A DNA stretch of 64,000 bases from PWQG01 sp040882255 (GTDB taxonomy: Bacteria > Pseudomonadota > Gammaproteobacteria > Pseudomonadales > Pseudohongiellaceae): NCBI GenBank assembly GCA_040882255.1, contig JBBEBP010000008.1, positions 1 through 64,000 of the forward strand, given 5' to 3'. Below, piece after piece: positions 17,082 through 26,202 of this stretch. Numbering within the stretch: the first letter of the stretch is position 1; each line of letters starts with the position of its first letter. The notes under the pieces were generated by a model, which was not told the origin of the DNA, made no database searches, and saw only the letters and a program-made list of their open reading frames with translations. The position numbers and the translations under genes are program-made.

Positions 17082-18097
17082 GTCCGGGCCTGCCGGGGGC
17101 GTGCGCGGGCGGCATCCACCATGGCCCGCGCGCTGCGGATGGCCTCGAACAGGCTGCCGGGATCGCAGCGGCCGGTGCCGGCCAGATCCAGGGCAGTGCC
17201 GTGATCCACCGAGGTGCGGATGATGGGCAGGCCCAGCGTGATGTTCACGGCGCGGCCGAAACCCTTGTACTTGAGTACCGGCAGGCCCTGGTCATGGTAC
17301 ATGGCCAGCACGGCATCCGTGTCCTCGAGTATGGGTGGGGTGAACAGGGTGTCGGCGGGCAACGGGCCGCGCAGTTGCATGCCGCGTTCGCGCAGGCGCT
17401 GCAGCACCGGTTCGATGATGTCGATTTCCTCGCGGCCCATGTGTCCGCCTTCGCCGGCGTGCGGGTTGAGGCCGCAGACGGTGATGCGTGGCCGCGTGAT
17501 GCCGAAATGCTGTTGCAGGTCGCGGTGCAGGATCTCCAGCACTTCTTCCAGGGCGGCCGGTGTGATGGCGTCGGCCACCAGGCGCAGTGGCAGGTGGGTG
17601 GTGACCAGGGCCACGCGCAGCCCTTCGGTGGCCAGCATCATTACGGTGCGCGGGCTGTGGCACTGTTCGGCCAGGAATTCGGTGTGCCCGGTGAAGGGAA
17701 TACCGGCTTCGTTGATCACGGCCTTGTTGACCGGTCCGGTGACCATGGCGTCCAGACGGCCATCCCGGCAATGAGCGATGGCGGTGCGCAGGGTTTCGAG
17801 GATGTACGGTGCGTTGGCCGTATCCATGTGGCCGGGGCTGTCGTCACCCGGCAGGGCGACGGGCAGTACAGACAGCGTCGGCGCGCGGCCGGTGGGCTGT
17901 GCGGACCATTCCGGTAGTGACAGGGTGCGCCCCATGGCACGGGCGCGGCTTTGCAGCAGCTGCGGGTCGCCGACCAGCACCAGCTCCGTGTCGGCGATGT
18001 CCAGCGAACCATTCTCCAGTGCGCCGGCCAGCAGGACACACAGATCGGGGCCGATACCGGCCGGCTCACCGGGCGTGATGGCGATGCGCATGGTCAT
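17078..18097 (-). CDS. pdxA: 4-hydroxythreonine-4-phosphate dehydrogenase PdxA
   Basis: 339 residues. The N-terminal ITPGEPAGIGPDL, FTGHTEFLAE in the middle with a metal His, LNPHAGEGGHMG, and the late AMYHDQGLPVLKYKGF are all family hallmarks with the three metal-binding His residues. It oxidises 4-phosphohydroxy-L-threonine in DXP-dependent pyridoxal phosphate synthesis; its product is used by PdxJ, encoded at 58480-59211. A second ATG two codons downstream of the first could also start the protein. It lies 13 bases after surA. Confidence 0.97.
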   Translation of the reverse strand: MTMRIAITPGEPAGIGPDLCVLLAGALENGSLDIADTELVLVGDPQLLQSRARAMGRTLSLPEWSAQPTGRAPTLSVLPVALPGDDSPGHMDTANAPYILETLRTAIAHCRDGRLDAMVTGPVNKAVINEAGIPFTGHTEFLAEQCHSPRTVMMLATEGLRVALVTTHLPLRLVADAITPAALEEVLEILHRDLQQHFGITRPRITVCGLNPHAGEGGHMGREEIDIIEPVLQRLRERGMQLRGPLPADTLFTPPILEDTDAVLAMYHDQGLPVLKYKGFGRAVNITLGLPIIRTSVDHGTALDLAGTGRCDPGSLFEAIRSARAMVDAARARPRQART

Positions 18098-18110
18098 GCG
18101 GAGTGATCCG

Positions 18111-19424
18111 TCAAAGCATCTCCACGTAGGCTTCGTCGCGCAGCTCGGACAGCCAGTTTTCCAGCTCCAGCTCGAACTTGCGCTGGCGCAGGGCGTTTTC
18201 GGCCAACTGGCGGCGGTATTGCTGGCTCAGGTCGCGTTCGCGGCGATCCAGCACCTCGGCGATGTGCCAGCCGAAATCGGTGCGGAATGGCTCGGTGACC
18301 TCGCCGGCCGGCAGATCACGGATGCGCGCCTCGAACTGGGGCGGCATGCCGCCTTCGCTGGCCCAGCCCATGTCGCCGCCGGCCACCACGGACTGGCTGT
18401 CATCGGAGTACTGACGGGCCAGGGACGAGAAACTCTCACCGTCCTGGATCTGCTCGTACAGATCTTCGGCCAGGCGTTGTGCCTGGGTCTCGGTGCGGAT
18501 CTCGCTGGGGCTGATGAGGATATGGCGGGCCCGTACCTGGTCCACCATGCGGTTGGAGTCACCGCGCACATCACGCAGATACAGCACATGGAAGCCGTTG
18601 GCACTGCGGAGGGGCTCGTGCGCCTCTCCCAGTGTCATGTCCGGCACCACCTCGGCAAACAGGGTGGGCAGTTCCTCGCGCTTGCGCCAGCCCAGCTGGC
18701 TGGCGCTGACCTGTATGTCATTGCCGCTCTGCTGTGTGCTCATGCGCACGTCGGCGAACGGTTCGCCGTCCTGGATGCGCTCATACAGGGACTGCGCGTG
18801 CTGCCGCCTGGCTTCGACGGCCTGCTCACTGTCCGATCCCGTGATCGGCACCAACAACTGATCGACCAGGTAGTCGGGTTCCATGGAAGCGCGGCCCTGC
18901 TCGGAGTTGAGATAGTTCTCGATCTCCTGCTCGGTGATGCTGATACGACGGTTGACCATGCCGCGCTGGACCTCGTTGATGGCCAGTTCGCGGCGGATCT
19001 GTTCGCGAGTGTTTTCGTATTGTCCGGCCGATTGCAGGGCGTTGACGTACTGGTCAAAGGTCATGTTGTTGCGGTCGGCAATGTCGGCCATGACGCTGTT
19101 CAGTGTGTCGTCGTCGATACGGATGCCGACCCTTTCGGCCCACTGCAGCTGCAGGTTTTCGACGATCAGTGATTCCATGATCTGTTCGCGCAGCGCCTCC
19201 TCGGGAGGCAGTTGCTGCTCGTTCTGCCGGGCCCGTTCGCGGGCCTGTTGCATGCGCTCTGCCATCTCGCTCTGCAGGATGACGCCTTCATCCACTATGG
19301 CAATGACGCGGTCCAGCACCTCACGCTGCGGTGCCTGCGTGGTCTGGGCCAGGGCCGCAGCCGTGGCCAGCCAGGTGACCAGTAGCAGGATGGCGGATGT
19401 AATTGGACGTGTCTGTCTACTCAT
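18111..19424 (-). CDS. surA: Periplasmic chaperone and prolyl isomerase SurA
   Basis: 437 residues. A signal peptide is visible at 1-26 (hydrophobic ILLLVTWLATAAALA, cleavage near AQT). The N-terminal chaperone domain starts at VLDRVIAIVDEGVILQSEM. Two parvulin domains follow at about 170-275 and 290-390; the second has RARHILISPSE and VAGGDMGWASEGGMPP. SurA escorts outer membrane proteins to the BAM complex, including LptD, encoded immediately upstream with an 8-base overlap of the genes. This lptD-surA pairing is conserved among gammaproteobacteria. Confidence 0.97.
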   Translation of the reverse strand: MSRQTRPITSAILLLVTWLATAAALAQTTQAPQREVLDRVIAIVDEGVILQSEMAERMQQARERARQNEQQLPPEEALREQIMESLIVENLQLQWAERVGIRIDDDTLNSVMADIADRNNMTFDQYVNALQSAGQYENTREQIRRELAINEVQRGMVNRRISITEQEIENYLNSEQGRASMEPDYLVDQLLVPITGSDSEQAVEARRQHAQSLYERIQDGEPFADVRMSTQQSGNDIQVSASQLGWRKREELPTLFAEVVPDMTLGEAHEPLRSANGFHVLYLRDVRGDSNRMVDQVRARHILISPSEIRTETQAQRLAEDLYEQIQDGESFSSLARQYSDDSQSVVAGGDMGWASEGGMPPQFEARIRDLPAGEVTEPFRTDFGWHIAEVLDRRERDLSQQYRRQLAENALRQRKFELELENWLSELRDEAYVEML

Positions 19425-21906
19425 TGGATGGATACTCCCTGAAACCCGGAATGCCGTCGCTCAGCAGATCGCTGATGCTGGCGCCTGTCACGTTGCCCAG
19501 GCCGTGCAACGTGAACTGGAAATAGATGCCGCGATTGGGGCGTGCCTGTGAATCCAGATACTCGTAGTCGTTGACCCAGTCCCGGACCAGCACACGCATG
19601 GTGGTGCAGCAGTTACTGTATTCGACGCCAGCAAAGCTTTCAAGATTGCGTTTGTTGCTGTGATCGTAATTCCATCGACCGATGAACCGCCAGTTATCGT
19701 TCATCGGCCAGACGGCGGAGATATCCGTCTGACGGATCTGCGGGTCCAGGACCGTGGGCCGGTCGAGTTCGAAATCGGCTTTTTCCCGGTACCGGTAACC
19801 GATATTGATAATGTGGTCGCGGTCGCGCTGGTAGCGCAGCGAGAAGGCGCCTTCTTCGACGCGCTGGCGTTGCTGGCTCCACTGCAGATCGGTGCGCGCG
19901 CTCCAGTTGTCCGACAGGCTGTAGCCGGCGCGGCCCACCAGGGCAGAGCGGTTGCGTTGCAGTGGTTGCACGACCTCCCACTGCTGTAGCAGGCTGTCCG
20001 GGGAGACCTGCCGGTCCTCGAAGTAGAAAATCTGGCCCAGCTCGGCGCGGGCCCGCTCCCTGCCCTGGTCGTCCAGGAAGCGGGTGGTCACAGCGGCGCT
20101 GATCTGGTCGGCATCGCCGATGCGGTCATGGCCGCCGAAGCGGTTGCGGCGGAACAGCTGCTCGAAACCTAGATAGCGCTGGGTGGTATCAAAGGTGGGC
20201 AGGGACTGCTGCTCCTCGTGTTCGCTGTACAGATAGTAGAGCCGGGGTTCCAGTGTCTGCAGGAAGCTGTCGCCGCTCAACTCCAGCGGGCGTTCGAATA
20301 TCAAGCCGCCGTCCAGGCTGAACTGGGTTACGTCCCTCTCGGGTTGCTCCATCGTGCCCGGCGCCTGGTCTTCCAGGTTATACCGCGTGTAATGATGGAC
20401 CAGGGTGGGTATCAAAAAGGTGCCGGGTGTCCGCCATGGCCGGCTGATCCGGGACTCGACCACCGTGCGTTCGCCGGTCACCAGTGCGCCGTTCTCGATT
20501 TCCGTGTCGGACAATCGTTCCGGGTTCAGATCGCGGTCAAAGCGGCTGAAGCCGGAGGCCAGGGAAAACTCCAGTCCGCCCGGCAGGGGTTGGGAGCCAC
20601 TGACGGTGAATTCGGGCATGCGATCGTAGGGGCGGTTGATGTCGCGGTCGGCGACCAGCGGATCGATGACCTCGATGCGCTGCACGCGGGCGGTGCTCTG
20701 CCAGTTGCGCCCGAACCACTGCGCGCTGCCTTCCCGGTTAAGGTGGGAGCGGTTGTCCAGGTTCAGGCCGCTGCTTCCCATGTCGCGGAAATAGTCGCGG
20801 TCACTGACGGCATTGAAATCGATCATGGTGCGCAGCTGGTCGCCGATCATTCCCTCATGTTCCATACCGGCGAACCAGCGGCTGTTGACCGGTGGCGAGC
20901 TGTCGCTGGGCTGCCCGGCCAGGGCCGGATCGTACAGCGCGTCATCGGGCATCCAGGCCCCGTTCACCGTGTTCGTGGACCAGTCGGACAGGTGGCGGAA
21001 CTCGCCTTCCAGCATGGGGCCGCGCTGGCTGATGATGCGCGGCGTGAGCGTGGCATCATAGTTCGGTGCCAGGTTGAAGTAATAGGGTGTGGCGATGTCC
21101 AGACCGCCGCGCCGGCGTGTGCTGAGCGAGGGAGCGAGGAAGCCGGAGGCGCGCTCATCGGTGATCGGGAATGGTAGCGTGTAGGGGTAGCGGAACACGG
21201 GCACGTCGCGGATACGCAGGGTGACATCCCGGGCGTAGGCCATGCCGGCTTCGCTGTCGATTTGCAGGTCACGGGACTGCAGCACCCAGAATTCATTCCC
21301 CGGTTCGCAGCGGCTCAGTGCACTGTTATTGATGGTGATGCGGCCGGTCTCGCCATCGTAGTGGATGCCCGCAGCCTGACCGTGGATGCCGGACTCGTAG
21401 AGCAGGAACCCGGCATCGTCCAGTGACGTGGTTTCCTGTACCTGGTCAATGAAGGCGCTGTTGCCGCGCAGCAGCAGGCCCGGCTCGCGGAACTCGACGT
21501 TGCCCTGCAGGCTGACGGTCTCTTCGTTCTCGCGCAGCGTAGCCGACTCGCTGGCGGAGACCGAGCGGTAGCCGTTCAACAATCCCACCGGGCCGTTGAT
21601 GTGCAGCTCTCCCTGCGACGGCTGGCTGAATCCGGCCGGCGCGTCGATCACGGTGGGTGCGTCTTCGGGGGCGGTATCGGCGTGTTCGTCCTCGCGTACC
21701 GGCTCGATGAAGCGGCCGCAGCAGGCCGTGGGCAGCTCGGCGGCCTGTTCCGGGGTCAGTGCCTCCCGGCTCACCCAGTCGGTGCGGACATCGCCGTTGT
21801 CCTGCCCCGCAGCGTGACCGGCCGACATCAGCAGGACGGCGGTGGCCAGGCGGATGAAGGCCAGAGGTCGTCCGGACGGATTGGAGGTGCCCTCAAGACA
21901 CTGCAT
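19417..21906 (-). CDS. lptD: LPS assembly outer membrane protein LptD
   Basis: 829 residues. An N-terminal signal sequence is present (about 1-35, LATAVLLMSAGHAAG). An OstA/LptA-like beta-jellyroll region spans about 100-270, and a C-terminal barrel rich in alternating aromatic and polar residues follows. Cys pairs are visible near residue 62-63 (ACCGRF) and late in the barrel (SNCCTTMRV), as expected for the disulfides that control LptD maturation. It inserts lipopolysaccharide into the outer leaflet with LptE. It is the first gene of the minus-strand operon and diverges from amgK. Confidence 0.95.
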   Translation of the reverse strand: MQCLEGTSNPSGRPLAFIRLATAVLLMSAGHAAGQDNGDVRTDWVSREALTPEQAAELPTACCGRFIEPVREDEHADTAPEDAPTVIDAPAGFSQPSQGELHINGPVGLLNGYRSVSASESATLRENEETVSLQGNVEFREPGLLLRGNSAFIDQVQETTSLDDAGFLLYESGIHGQAAGIHYDGETGRITINNSALSRCEPGNEFWVLQSRDLQIDSEAGMAYARDVTLRIRDVPVFRYPYTLPFPITDERASGFLAPSLSTRRRGGLDIATPYYFNLAPNYDATLTPRIISQRGPMLEGEFRHLSDWSTNTVNGAWMPDDALYDPALAGQPSDSSPPVNSRWFAGMEHEGMIGDQLRTMIDFNAVSDRDYFRDMGSSGLNLDNRSHLNREGSAQWFGRNWQSTARVQRIEVIDPLVADRDINRPYDRMPEFTVSGSQPLPGGLEFSLASGFSRFDRDLNPERLSDTEIENGALVTGERTVVESRISRPWRTPGTFLIPTLVHHYTRYNLEDQAPGTMEQPERDVTQFSLDGGLIFERPLELSGDSFLQTLEPRLYYLYSEHEEQQSLPTFDTTQRYLGFEQLFRRNRFGGHDRIGDADQISAAVTTRFLDDQGRERARAELGQIFYFEDRQVSPDSLLQQWEVVQPLQRNRSALVGRAGYSLSDNWSARTDLQWSQQRQRVEEGAFSLRYQRDRDHIINIGYRYREKADFELDRPTVLDPQIRQTDISAVWPMNDNWRFIGRWNYDHSNKRNLESFAGVEYSNCCTTMRVLVRDWVNDYEYLDSQARPNRGIYFQFTLHGLGNVTGASISDLLSDGIPGFREYPSNE

Positions 21907-22043
21907 TATGGCGGGTAATCCAATAGAATGGGTGCGGTTTCGCGCTCCGCTGCCTGCTAGTGGCCCACTAGAGGTCCGGAGCCGGCGGTGGCCGGGTGTT
22001 CAGTCCCGGCATGATAATTCATTGACCCGGGAAAGCAAAGGTG
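21907..22043. promoter_or_regulatory. Divergent promoter region of lptD and amgK
   Basis: 137 bases separate the two oppositely directed starts. They contain a near-perfect palindrome, CTAGTGG-C-CCACTAG, at 21957-21971, which could be an operator or just a small hairpin. I see no confident -35/-10 pair. Confidence 0.4.
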
Positions 22044-23111
22044 ATGGCCGGAGACGAGCGATACGAAAGACTGCTGGAATGGGCCGATGGCGCATTGCGT
22101 CATCGCCACGGAAGTATCGAATGGCGGATCAGCGGATTGGATGGTGATGCCAGCTTCCGCCGCTATTTTCGTGTGGAGCTGGACGAGGCACCCCACCGCT
22201 ATCTGTTGATGGATGCCCCGCCCCCTCAGGAAGACTGCCGGCCGTTCGTGCGGGTCGCACAACAGTTGCTGCGGCATGCCGTCCCCGCGCCGGCCGTGCT
22301 GGCCGCTGAACTTGATGCCGGATTCCTCTTGCTCGAGGATTTCGGGGACCAGCTGTATTTGCAGGCTCTGCAACAGGCGGTGGAGGAACAGGGTGCGGAT
22401 GGCGGCGAGCCGGCGGTGGAGCTGTATCGCCGCGCCATCGATGCACTGCTGCGCATCCAGCCGCTCCCGACCGGGGATCTGCCCCGGTATGACCGCAAGG
22501 AGTTGCATCGGGAAATGGGCCTGTTCGACGAATGGTTTTGTGGTGGCTTGCTGGAGCAACCGGTCGAGGGAGATCGGCGCGAGCTGCTGGAAACCGTGTA
22601 CCGCGAACTGGAAGACAGTGCCCTGGCACAGCCGCAGGTATTCGTGCACCGCGACTTCCATTCCCGCAACCTGATGCGGCGACGCCAGGACCCGGACGGC
22701 CTGCCCGGTGTTATCGATTTCCAGGACGCGGTGTGCGGTCCGGTCACTTATGATCCCGTTTCGCTGCTGCGGGACTGCTACATTGTCTGGCCGGCGGAAC
22801 GGGTCGAGGCGATGGCTCTATATTACCGCGATGAGCTGATCCGGCAGGGCGTCGTCGCGAAGTACGGCGATGAAGCATTTTTGCGTGATTTCGACCTGAT
22901 GGGACTGCAGCGCCATATCAAGGTTCTGGGGATTTTTTCCCGGCTCTGGCTGCGTGATGGCAAGTCCCGCTACCTGGAGGATCTGCCGGTGGTGATAGAT
23001 TATGTGCGGACAGTGAGTGCCCGCTATCCTTCACTGGAGGCCTTTCACAACTGGTTCGCTGGTGAGCTGGCGCCCCGGGCAGAGCGGCGCCTGGCGGAGC
23101 TGCGCGCATGA
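22044..23111 (+). CDS. amgK: N-acetylmuramate/N-acetylglucosamine kinase AmgK
   Basis: 355 residues of the aminoglycoside phosphotransferase fold. The catalytic loop is FVHRDFHSRNLM and the metal-binding motif is VIDFQDAVCGPVTYD, both near residues 205-240. In AmgK these phosphorylate MurNAc at C1 for the anabolic recycling route that bypasses de novo UDP-MurNAc synthesis. Assignment rests on the fold, its position beside lptD and its 4-base overlap with murU, which together match the Pseudomonas locus. A GTG one codon upstream is an alternative start. Confidence 0.9.
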   Translation: MAGDERYERLLEWADGALRHRHGSIEWRISGLDGDASFRRYFRVELDEAPHRYLLMDAPPPQEDCRPFVRVAQQLLRHAVPAPAVLAAELDAGFLLLEDFGDQLYLQALQQAVEEQGADGGEPAVELYRRAIDALLRIQPLPTGDLPRYDRKELHREMGLFDEWFCGGLLEQPVEGDRRELLETVYRELEDSALAQPQVFVHRDFHSRNLMRRRQDPDGLPGVIDFQDAVCGPVTYDPVSLLRDCYIVWPAERVEAMALYYRDELIRQGVVAKYGDEAFLRDFDLMGLQRHIKVLGIFSRLWLRDGKSRYLEDLPVVIDYVRTVSARYPSLEAFHNWFAGELAPRAERRLAELRA

Positions 23112-23797
23112 AGGCAATGATCCTGGCGGCCGGTTTCGGGAGGCGCATGGAGCCACTGACCCTGTCCACGCCCAAACCACTGTTGCAGGTCGGTGGGCGC
23201 TCACTGATCGACTGGCACCTGCAGCGTCTGGCCGACAGCGGGTTCATTGATGTGGTGATCAACCAACACCACCTGGGCAGGCAACTGGAGCGGTCCGTGG
23301 GCGATGGCAGTCGCTGGGGGTTGCGGATCCACTGGTCGCCGGAGGCGGAGATACTGGAAACCGGCGGCGGCATCCACCGGGCCCTGCCGCTGCTGGGGCA
23401 GGCGCCGTTCGCGGTGATCAACGGGGACATCTGGACCGACTATGATTTCGCCCGTCTGCGCGGGGCGCTACCCGTCGGACAGCTTGCTCATCTGGTGCTG
23501 ATAGCGAATGCGCCCCACAACCCGGGCGGGGATTTTTCCCTGGACGCGCAGGGCCATGTCGGGTTGCAGCAAGATACGGAGCGCTTCACGTTCACCGGGA
23601 TCAGTGTGCTGGACCCGGCCCTGTTCGAAGGCGTGTCCCCCGGTCATCGCCGGCTGGTCGACCTGCTGTTTCCCGCTGTGATCGGCGGCCGGGTCAGCGG
23701 CGAAGTGTACGGCGGACGCTGGCATGACATCGGTACGCCGGAACGGCTGACGGCGCTGGACGAGGCGTTGCGCTGCGGGCAGGCAGACAGCCGGTAA
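23108..23797 (+). CDS. murU: N-acetylmuramate alpha-1-phosphate uridylyltransferase MurU
   Basis: 229 residues of the nucleotidyltransferase fold. The N-terminal MKAMILAAGFGRRMEPLT holds the UTP-binding GxGxR loop, followed by TPKPLLQVGGRSLIDWHL; VINGDIWTDYD contains the metal Asp, and the C-terminal WHDIGTPERL is typical of this sub-family. It makes UDP-MurNAc from MurNAc-1-phosphate, the product of AmgK. Its ATG overlaps the amgK stop (ATGA), so the two are translated together. Having both genes implies a cell-wall recycling route of the Pseudomonas type. Confidence 0.92.
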   Translation: MKAMILAAGFGRRMEPLTLSTPKPLLQVGGRSLIDWHLQRLADSGFIDVVINQHHLGRQLERSVGDGSRWGLRIHWSPEAEILETGGGIHRALPLLGQAPFAVINGDIWTDYDFARLRGALPVGQLAHLVLIANAPHNPGGDFSLDAQGHVGLQQDTERFTFTGISVLDPALFEGVSPGHRRLVDLLFPAVIGGRVSGEVYGGRWHDIGTPERLTALDEALRCGQADSR

Positions 23798-23840
23798 TCC
23801 CTGTAAAATACTCCCCGAACACGACACAGGACAGACTCAC

Positions 23841-24518
23841 ATGACCGATTACCTCATTGCTCCCTCCATCCTGTCGGCCGACTTTGCCCGCCTGGGCGAG
23901 GAAGTCGACGCGGTGCTGGACGCCGGCGCCGACGTGGTGCATTTCGACGTGATGGACAACCATTATGTCCCCAACCTCACCATCGGGCCGATGGTCTGCA
24001 AGGCACTACGCGATCACGGCGTCACGGCGCCCATTGACGTGCATCTGATGGTGTCGCCGGTGGATCAGCTGATCGGGGATTTCGCGAAAGCAGGAGCCAG
24101 TTTCATCACCTTCCACCCGGAGGCTTCCGGCCATATCGACCGCTCCCTGCAATTGATCCGTGATCAGGGTTGCAGGGCCGGCCTGGTCCTCAACCCGGCC
24201 ACCTCGCCGGAATGTCTGCGCTATGTGATGGACAAGCTGGACATGGTGCTGTTGATGTCGGTCAACCCGGGCTTTGGTGGGCAGAAGTTCATCCCGGGGA
24301 CCTTGCAGAAGCTGCGTGATGTGCGCCGGCTGATCGATGAAAGCGGCCACGACATCCGTCTGGAAGTCGACGGTGGCGTGAATGTGGAGAACATCGGTGA
24401 GGTGGCCCGCGCCGGCGCCGACATGTTCGTCGCCGGTTCGGCGATCTTCAATACGGACAGCTACGCCGATACGATTGCGGCGATGCGCCGTGAACTGGCG
24501 CAAGTGCAGACGGTATAG
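23841..24518 (+). CDS. rpe: Ribulose-phosphate 3-epimerase
   Basis: 225 residues, full length TIM barrel. IAPSILSADFARLGEEV at the N-terminus, VVHFDVMDNHYVPNLTIGP with the metal His and Asp, LMSVNPGFGGQKFIP, and LEVDGGVN then VAGSAIF near the end are all diagnostic. It interconverts ribulose-5-phosphate and xylulose-5-phosphate in the pentose phosphate pathway. trpE begins 14 bases downstream, so the two are co-transcribed. Relatives usually carry gph (phosphoglycolate phosphatase) between them; it is missing here. Confidence 0.98.
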   Translation: MTDYLIAPSILSADFARLGEEVDAVLDAGADVVHFDVMDNHYVPNLTIGPMVCKALRDHGVTAPIDVHLMVSPVDQLIGDFAKAGASFITFHPEASGHIDRSLQLIRDQGCRAGLVLNPATSPECLRYVMDKLDMVLLMSVNPGFGGQKFIPGTLQKLRDVRRLIDESGHDIRLEVDGGVNVENIGEVARAGADMFVAGSAIFNTDSYADTIAAMRRELAQVQTV

Positions 24519-24532
24519 GAAACGGGACGACG

Positions 24533-26017
24533 ATGAGCAGACCGGACGCAGAACAGTTCGAAGCACTGGCCGCGCAGGGATACAACCGCATACCGGTGGT
24601 CCGCGAGGTGCTGGCCGACTGCGAGACCCCGCTCAGCACCTGGTTGAAGCTGGCCCGTGGCCGCTACAGCTACTTCTTCGAGTCCGTGCAGGGCGGGGAG
24701 AAGTGGGGGCGCTACTCGATCATCGGTCTGCCCTGCCGCACCGTGATCCGTGTCCGGGGCCATACCATCGGCGTGGAAACCGATGGCCGGACTGTGGATG
24801 AGCTGGAGACGGACGATCCTTTCTCGTTCATCGATGAATTCCGCAAACAGTACCGGGTCGCCCACACCGATGACATGCCCCGGTTCTGTGGCGGACTGGT
24901 CGGGTATTTCTCCTATGACTCGGTGCGTTATGTGGAACCCACGCTGGGGCCGGCGCCGGGGAAGGACGTGATCGGTACGCCGGATATTCTGTTGATGGTG
25001 TCCGAGGAAGTGGTGGTGTTCGACAATCTGCGCGGCACGATCTCTCTGGTGGTCAATGTGGACCCGGCAGTGGAAGGTGCGCAGGCACAGGCGGAGAGCC
25101 GGCTTGATGTGCTGGAGTCCGCGCTGCGCGAGCCGCCCCGCCTGCCCGGCACGCCGGTGTCTGATCAGAGTGTTGAGGACGATTTCGTCTCCAGCTTCGA
25201 GCAACCGGCCTTCGAGGCCGCCGTGGAGCGAATCCGCGAGTACATCCTGGCCGGTGACGTCATGCAGGTGGTGCTGGCCCAGCGCATGAGCCTGCCCTAT
25301 GACGGTGATCCGGTGAATATCTACCGGGCGCTGCGCTACCTCAATCCTTCACCGTACATGGTCTACTTCGATCTGGATGATCACCATGTGGTCAGCGCCT
25401 CGCCGGAAATTCTGGCGCGGGTGGAAGACGGCCGGATCACCGTGCGGCCGCTGGCCGGTACCCGCCGGCGCGGTTACACCGAAGAGGAAGACCTGGCACT
25501 GGAGAAAGAGTTGCTGGCCGACGACAAGGAAATTGCCGAGCACCTGATGCTGATCGACCTGAGCCGCAACGATGCTGGCCGGGTGGCGAAGACCGGGAGT
25601 GTGACCGTGCCGCAGCGGATGTTCGTGGAGCGTTATTCGCATGTCATGCACATCGCCTCCATTGTCGAGGCGGATATGGCAGAGGACCGAACAGCGCTGG
25701 ACGTGCTCAAGGCGACGCTGCCGGTGGGCACGCTAAGTGGTGCGCCAAAGGTGCGCGCCATGGAGATCATCGACGAACTGGAACCGGTCAAGCGCGGCAT
25801 CTACGGCGGCGCCATGGGCTACCTGGGCTGGAACGGTAACATGGACATGGCCATCGCTATCCGCACGGCGGTGATCAAGGACGGCACGCTGAACGTACAG
25901 GCCGGCGCCGGCGTGGTGGCCGATTCGGTGCCGAGGCTGGAATGGAAGGAAACCATGAACAAGGCGCGGGCCATTTTCCGGGCGGTCGCGCTGGCACAGA
26001 GCGGGCTCAAGCTGTAG
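24533..26017 (+). CDS. trpE: Anthranilate synthase component I TrpE
   Basis: 494 residues, the usual size. The N-terminal half has GRYSYFFESVQGGEKWGRYS with the regulatory pocket region; the catalytic chorismate-binding half has AGDVMQVVLAQR, PLAGTRRRGYTEEED, ERYSHVMHI, PVGTLSGAPKVRAMEIIDEL and a late IRTAVIKDG with VQAGAGVVADS. It makes anthranilate from chorismate with ammonia supplied by TrpG, encoded at 29924-30505. Only 14 bases separate it from rpe, which leaves no room for a classical attenuator. The other trp genes lie 3.9 kb away after three unrelated genes. Confidence 0.97.
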   Translation: MSRPDAEQFEALAAQGYNRIPVVREVLADCETPLSTWLKLARGRYSYFFESVQGGEKWGRYSIIGLPCRTVIRVRGHTIGVETDGRTVDELETDDPFSFIDEFRKQYRVAHTDDMPRFCGGLVGYFSYDSVRYVEPTLGPAPGKDVIGTPDILLMVSEEVVVFDNLRGTISLVVNVDPAVEGAQAQAESRLDVLESALREPPRLPGTPVSDQSVEDDFVSSFEQPAFEAAVERIREYILAGDVMQVVLAQRMSLPYDGDPVNIYRALRYLNPSPYMVYFDLDDHHVVSASPEILARVEDGRITVRPLAGTRRRGYTEEEDLALEKELLADDKEIAEHLMLIDLSRNDAGRVAKTGSVTVPQRMFVERYSHVMHIASIVEADMAEDRTALDVLKATLPVGTLSGAPKVRAMEIIDELEPVKRGIYGGAMGYLGWNGNMDMAIAIRTAVIKDGTLNVQAGAGVVADSVPRLEWKETMNKARAIFRAVALAQSGLKL

Positions 26018-26035
26018 GTAGTGTCCGGGGTTGTG

Positions 26036-26141
26036 TTTGTTGATCTCGCGGAGATCGCCAAGATCGCCAAGAAAGCAACCGGCCACGCCTTTCCTTCTTT
26101 GCGATCTCTGCGTGCTTTGCGATCTCCGCGAGATCAACAAA
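26036..26141. repeat. Perfect inverted repeat between trpE and phrB
   Basis: Arms of 23 bases at 26036-26058 and 26119-26141 are exact inverted copies (TTTGTTGATCTCGCGGAGAT...), with a 60-base spacer containing shorter repeats such as GATCGCCAAG and TTGCGATCTC. The same units occur in the rpsU-tsaD palindrome. It lies between two convergent genes (trpE stop at 26017, phrB end at 26203) and could act as a stem-loop transcription barrier. No T-tract is evident. Confidence 0.85.
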
Positions 26142-26202
26142 AACCAATCTACTTTTGCAGTCCTGGCGAGCATTGCGGGAAACCAGTTCCTGGCAGAGAC
26201 GG

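Noticed and set aside
24519..24532. A trp attenuator leader before trpE
   Set aside because: Only 14 bases lie between the rpe stop and the trpE start, so no leader peptide or attenuator can fit.
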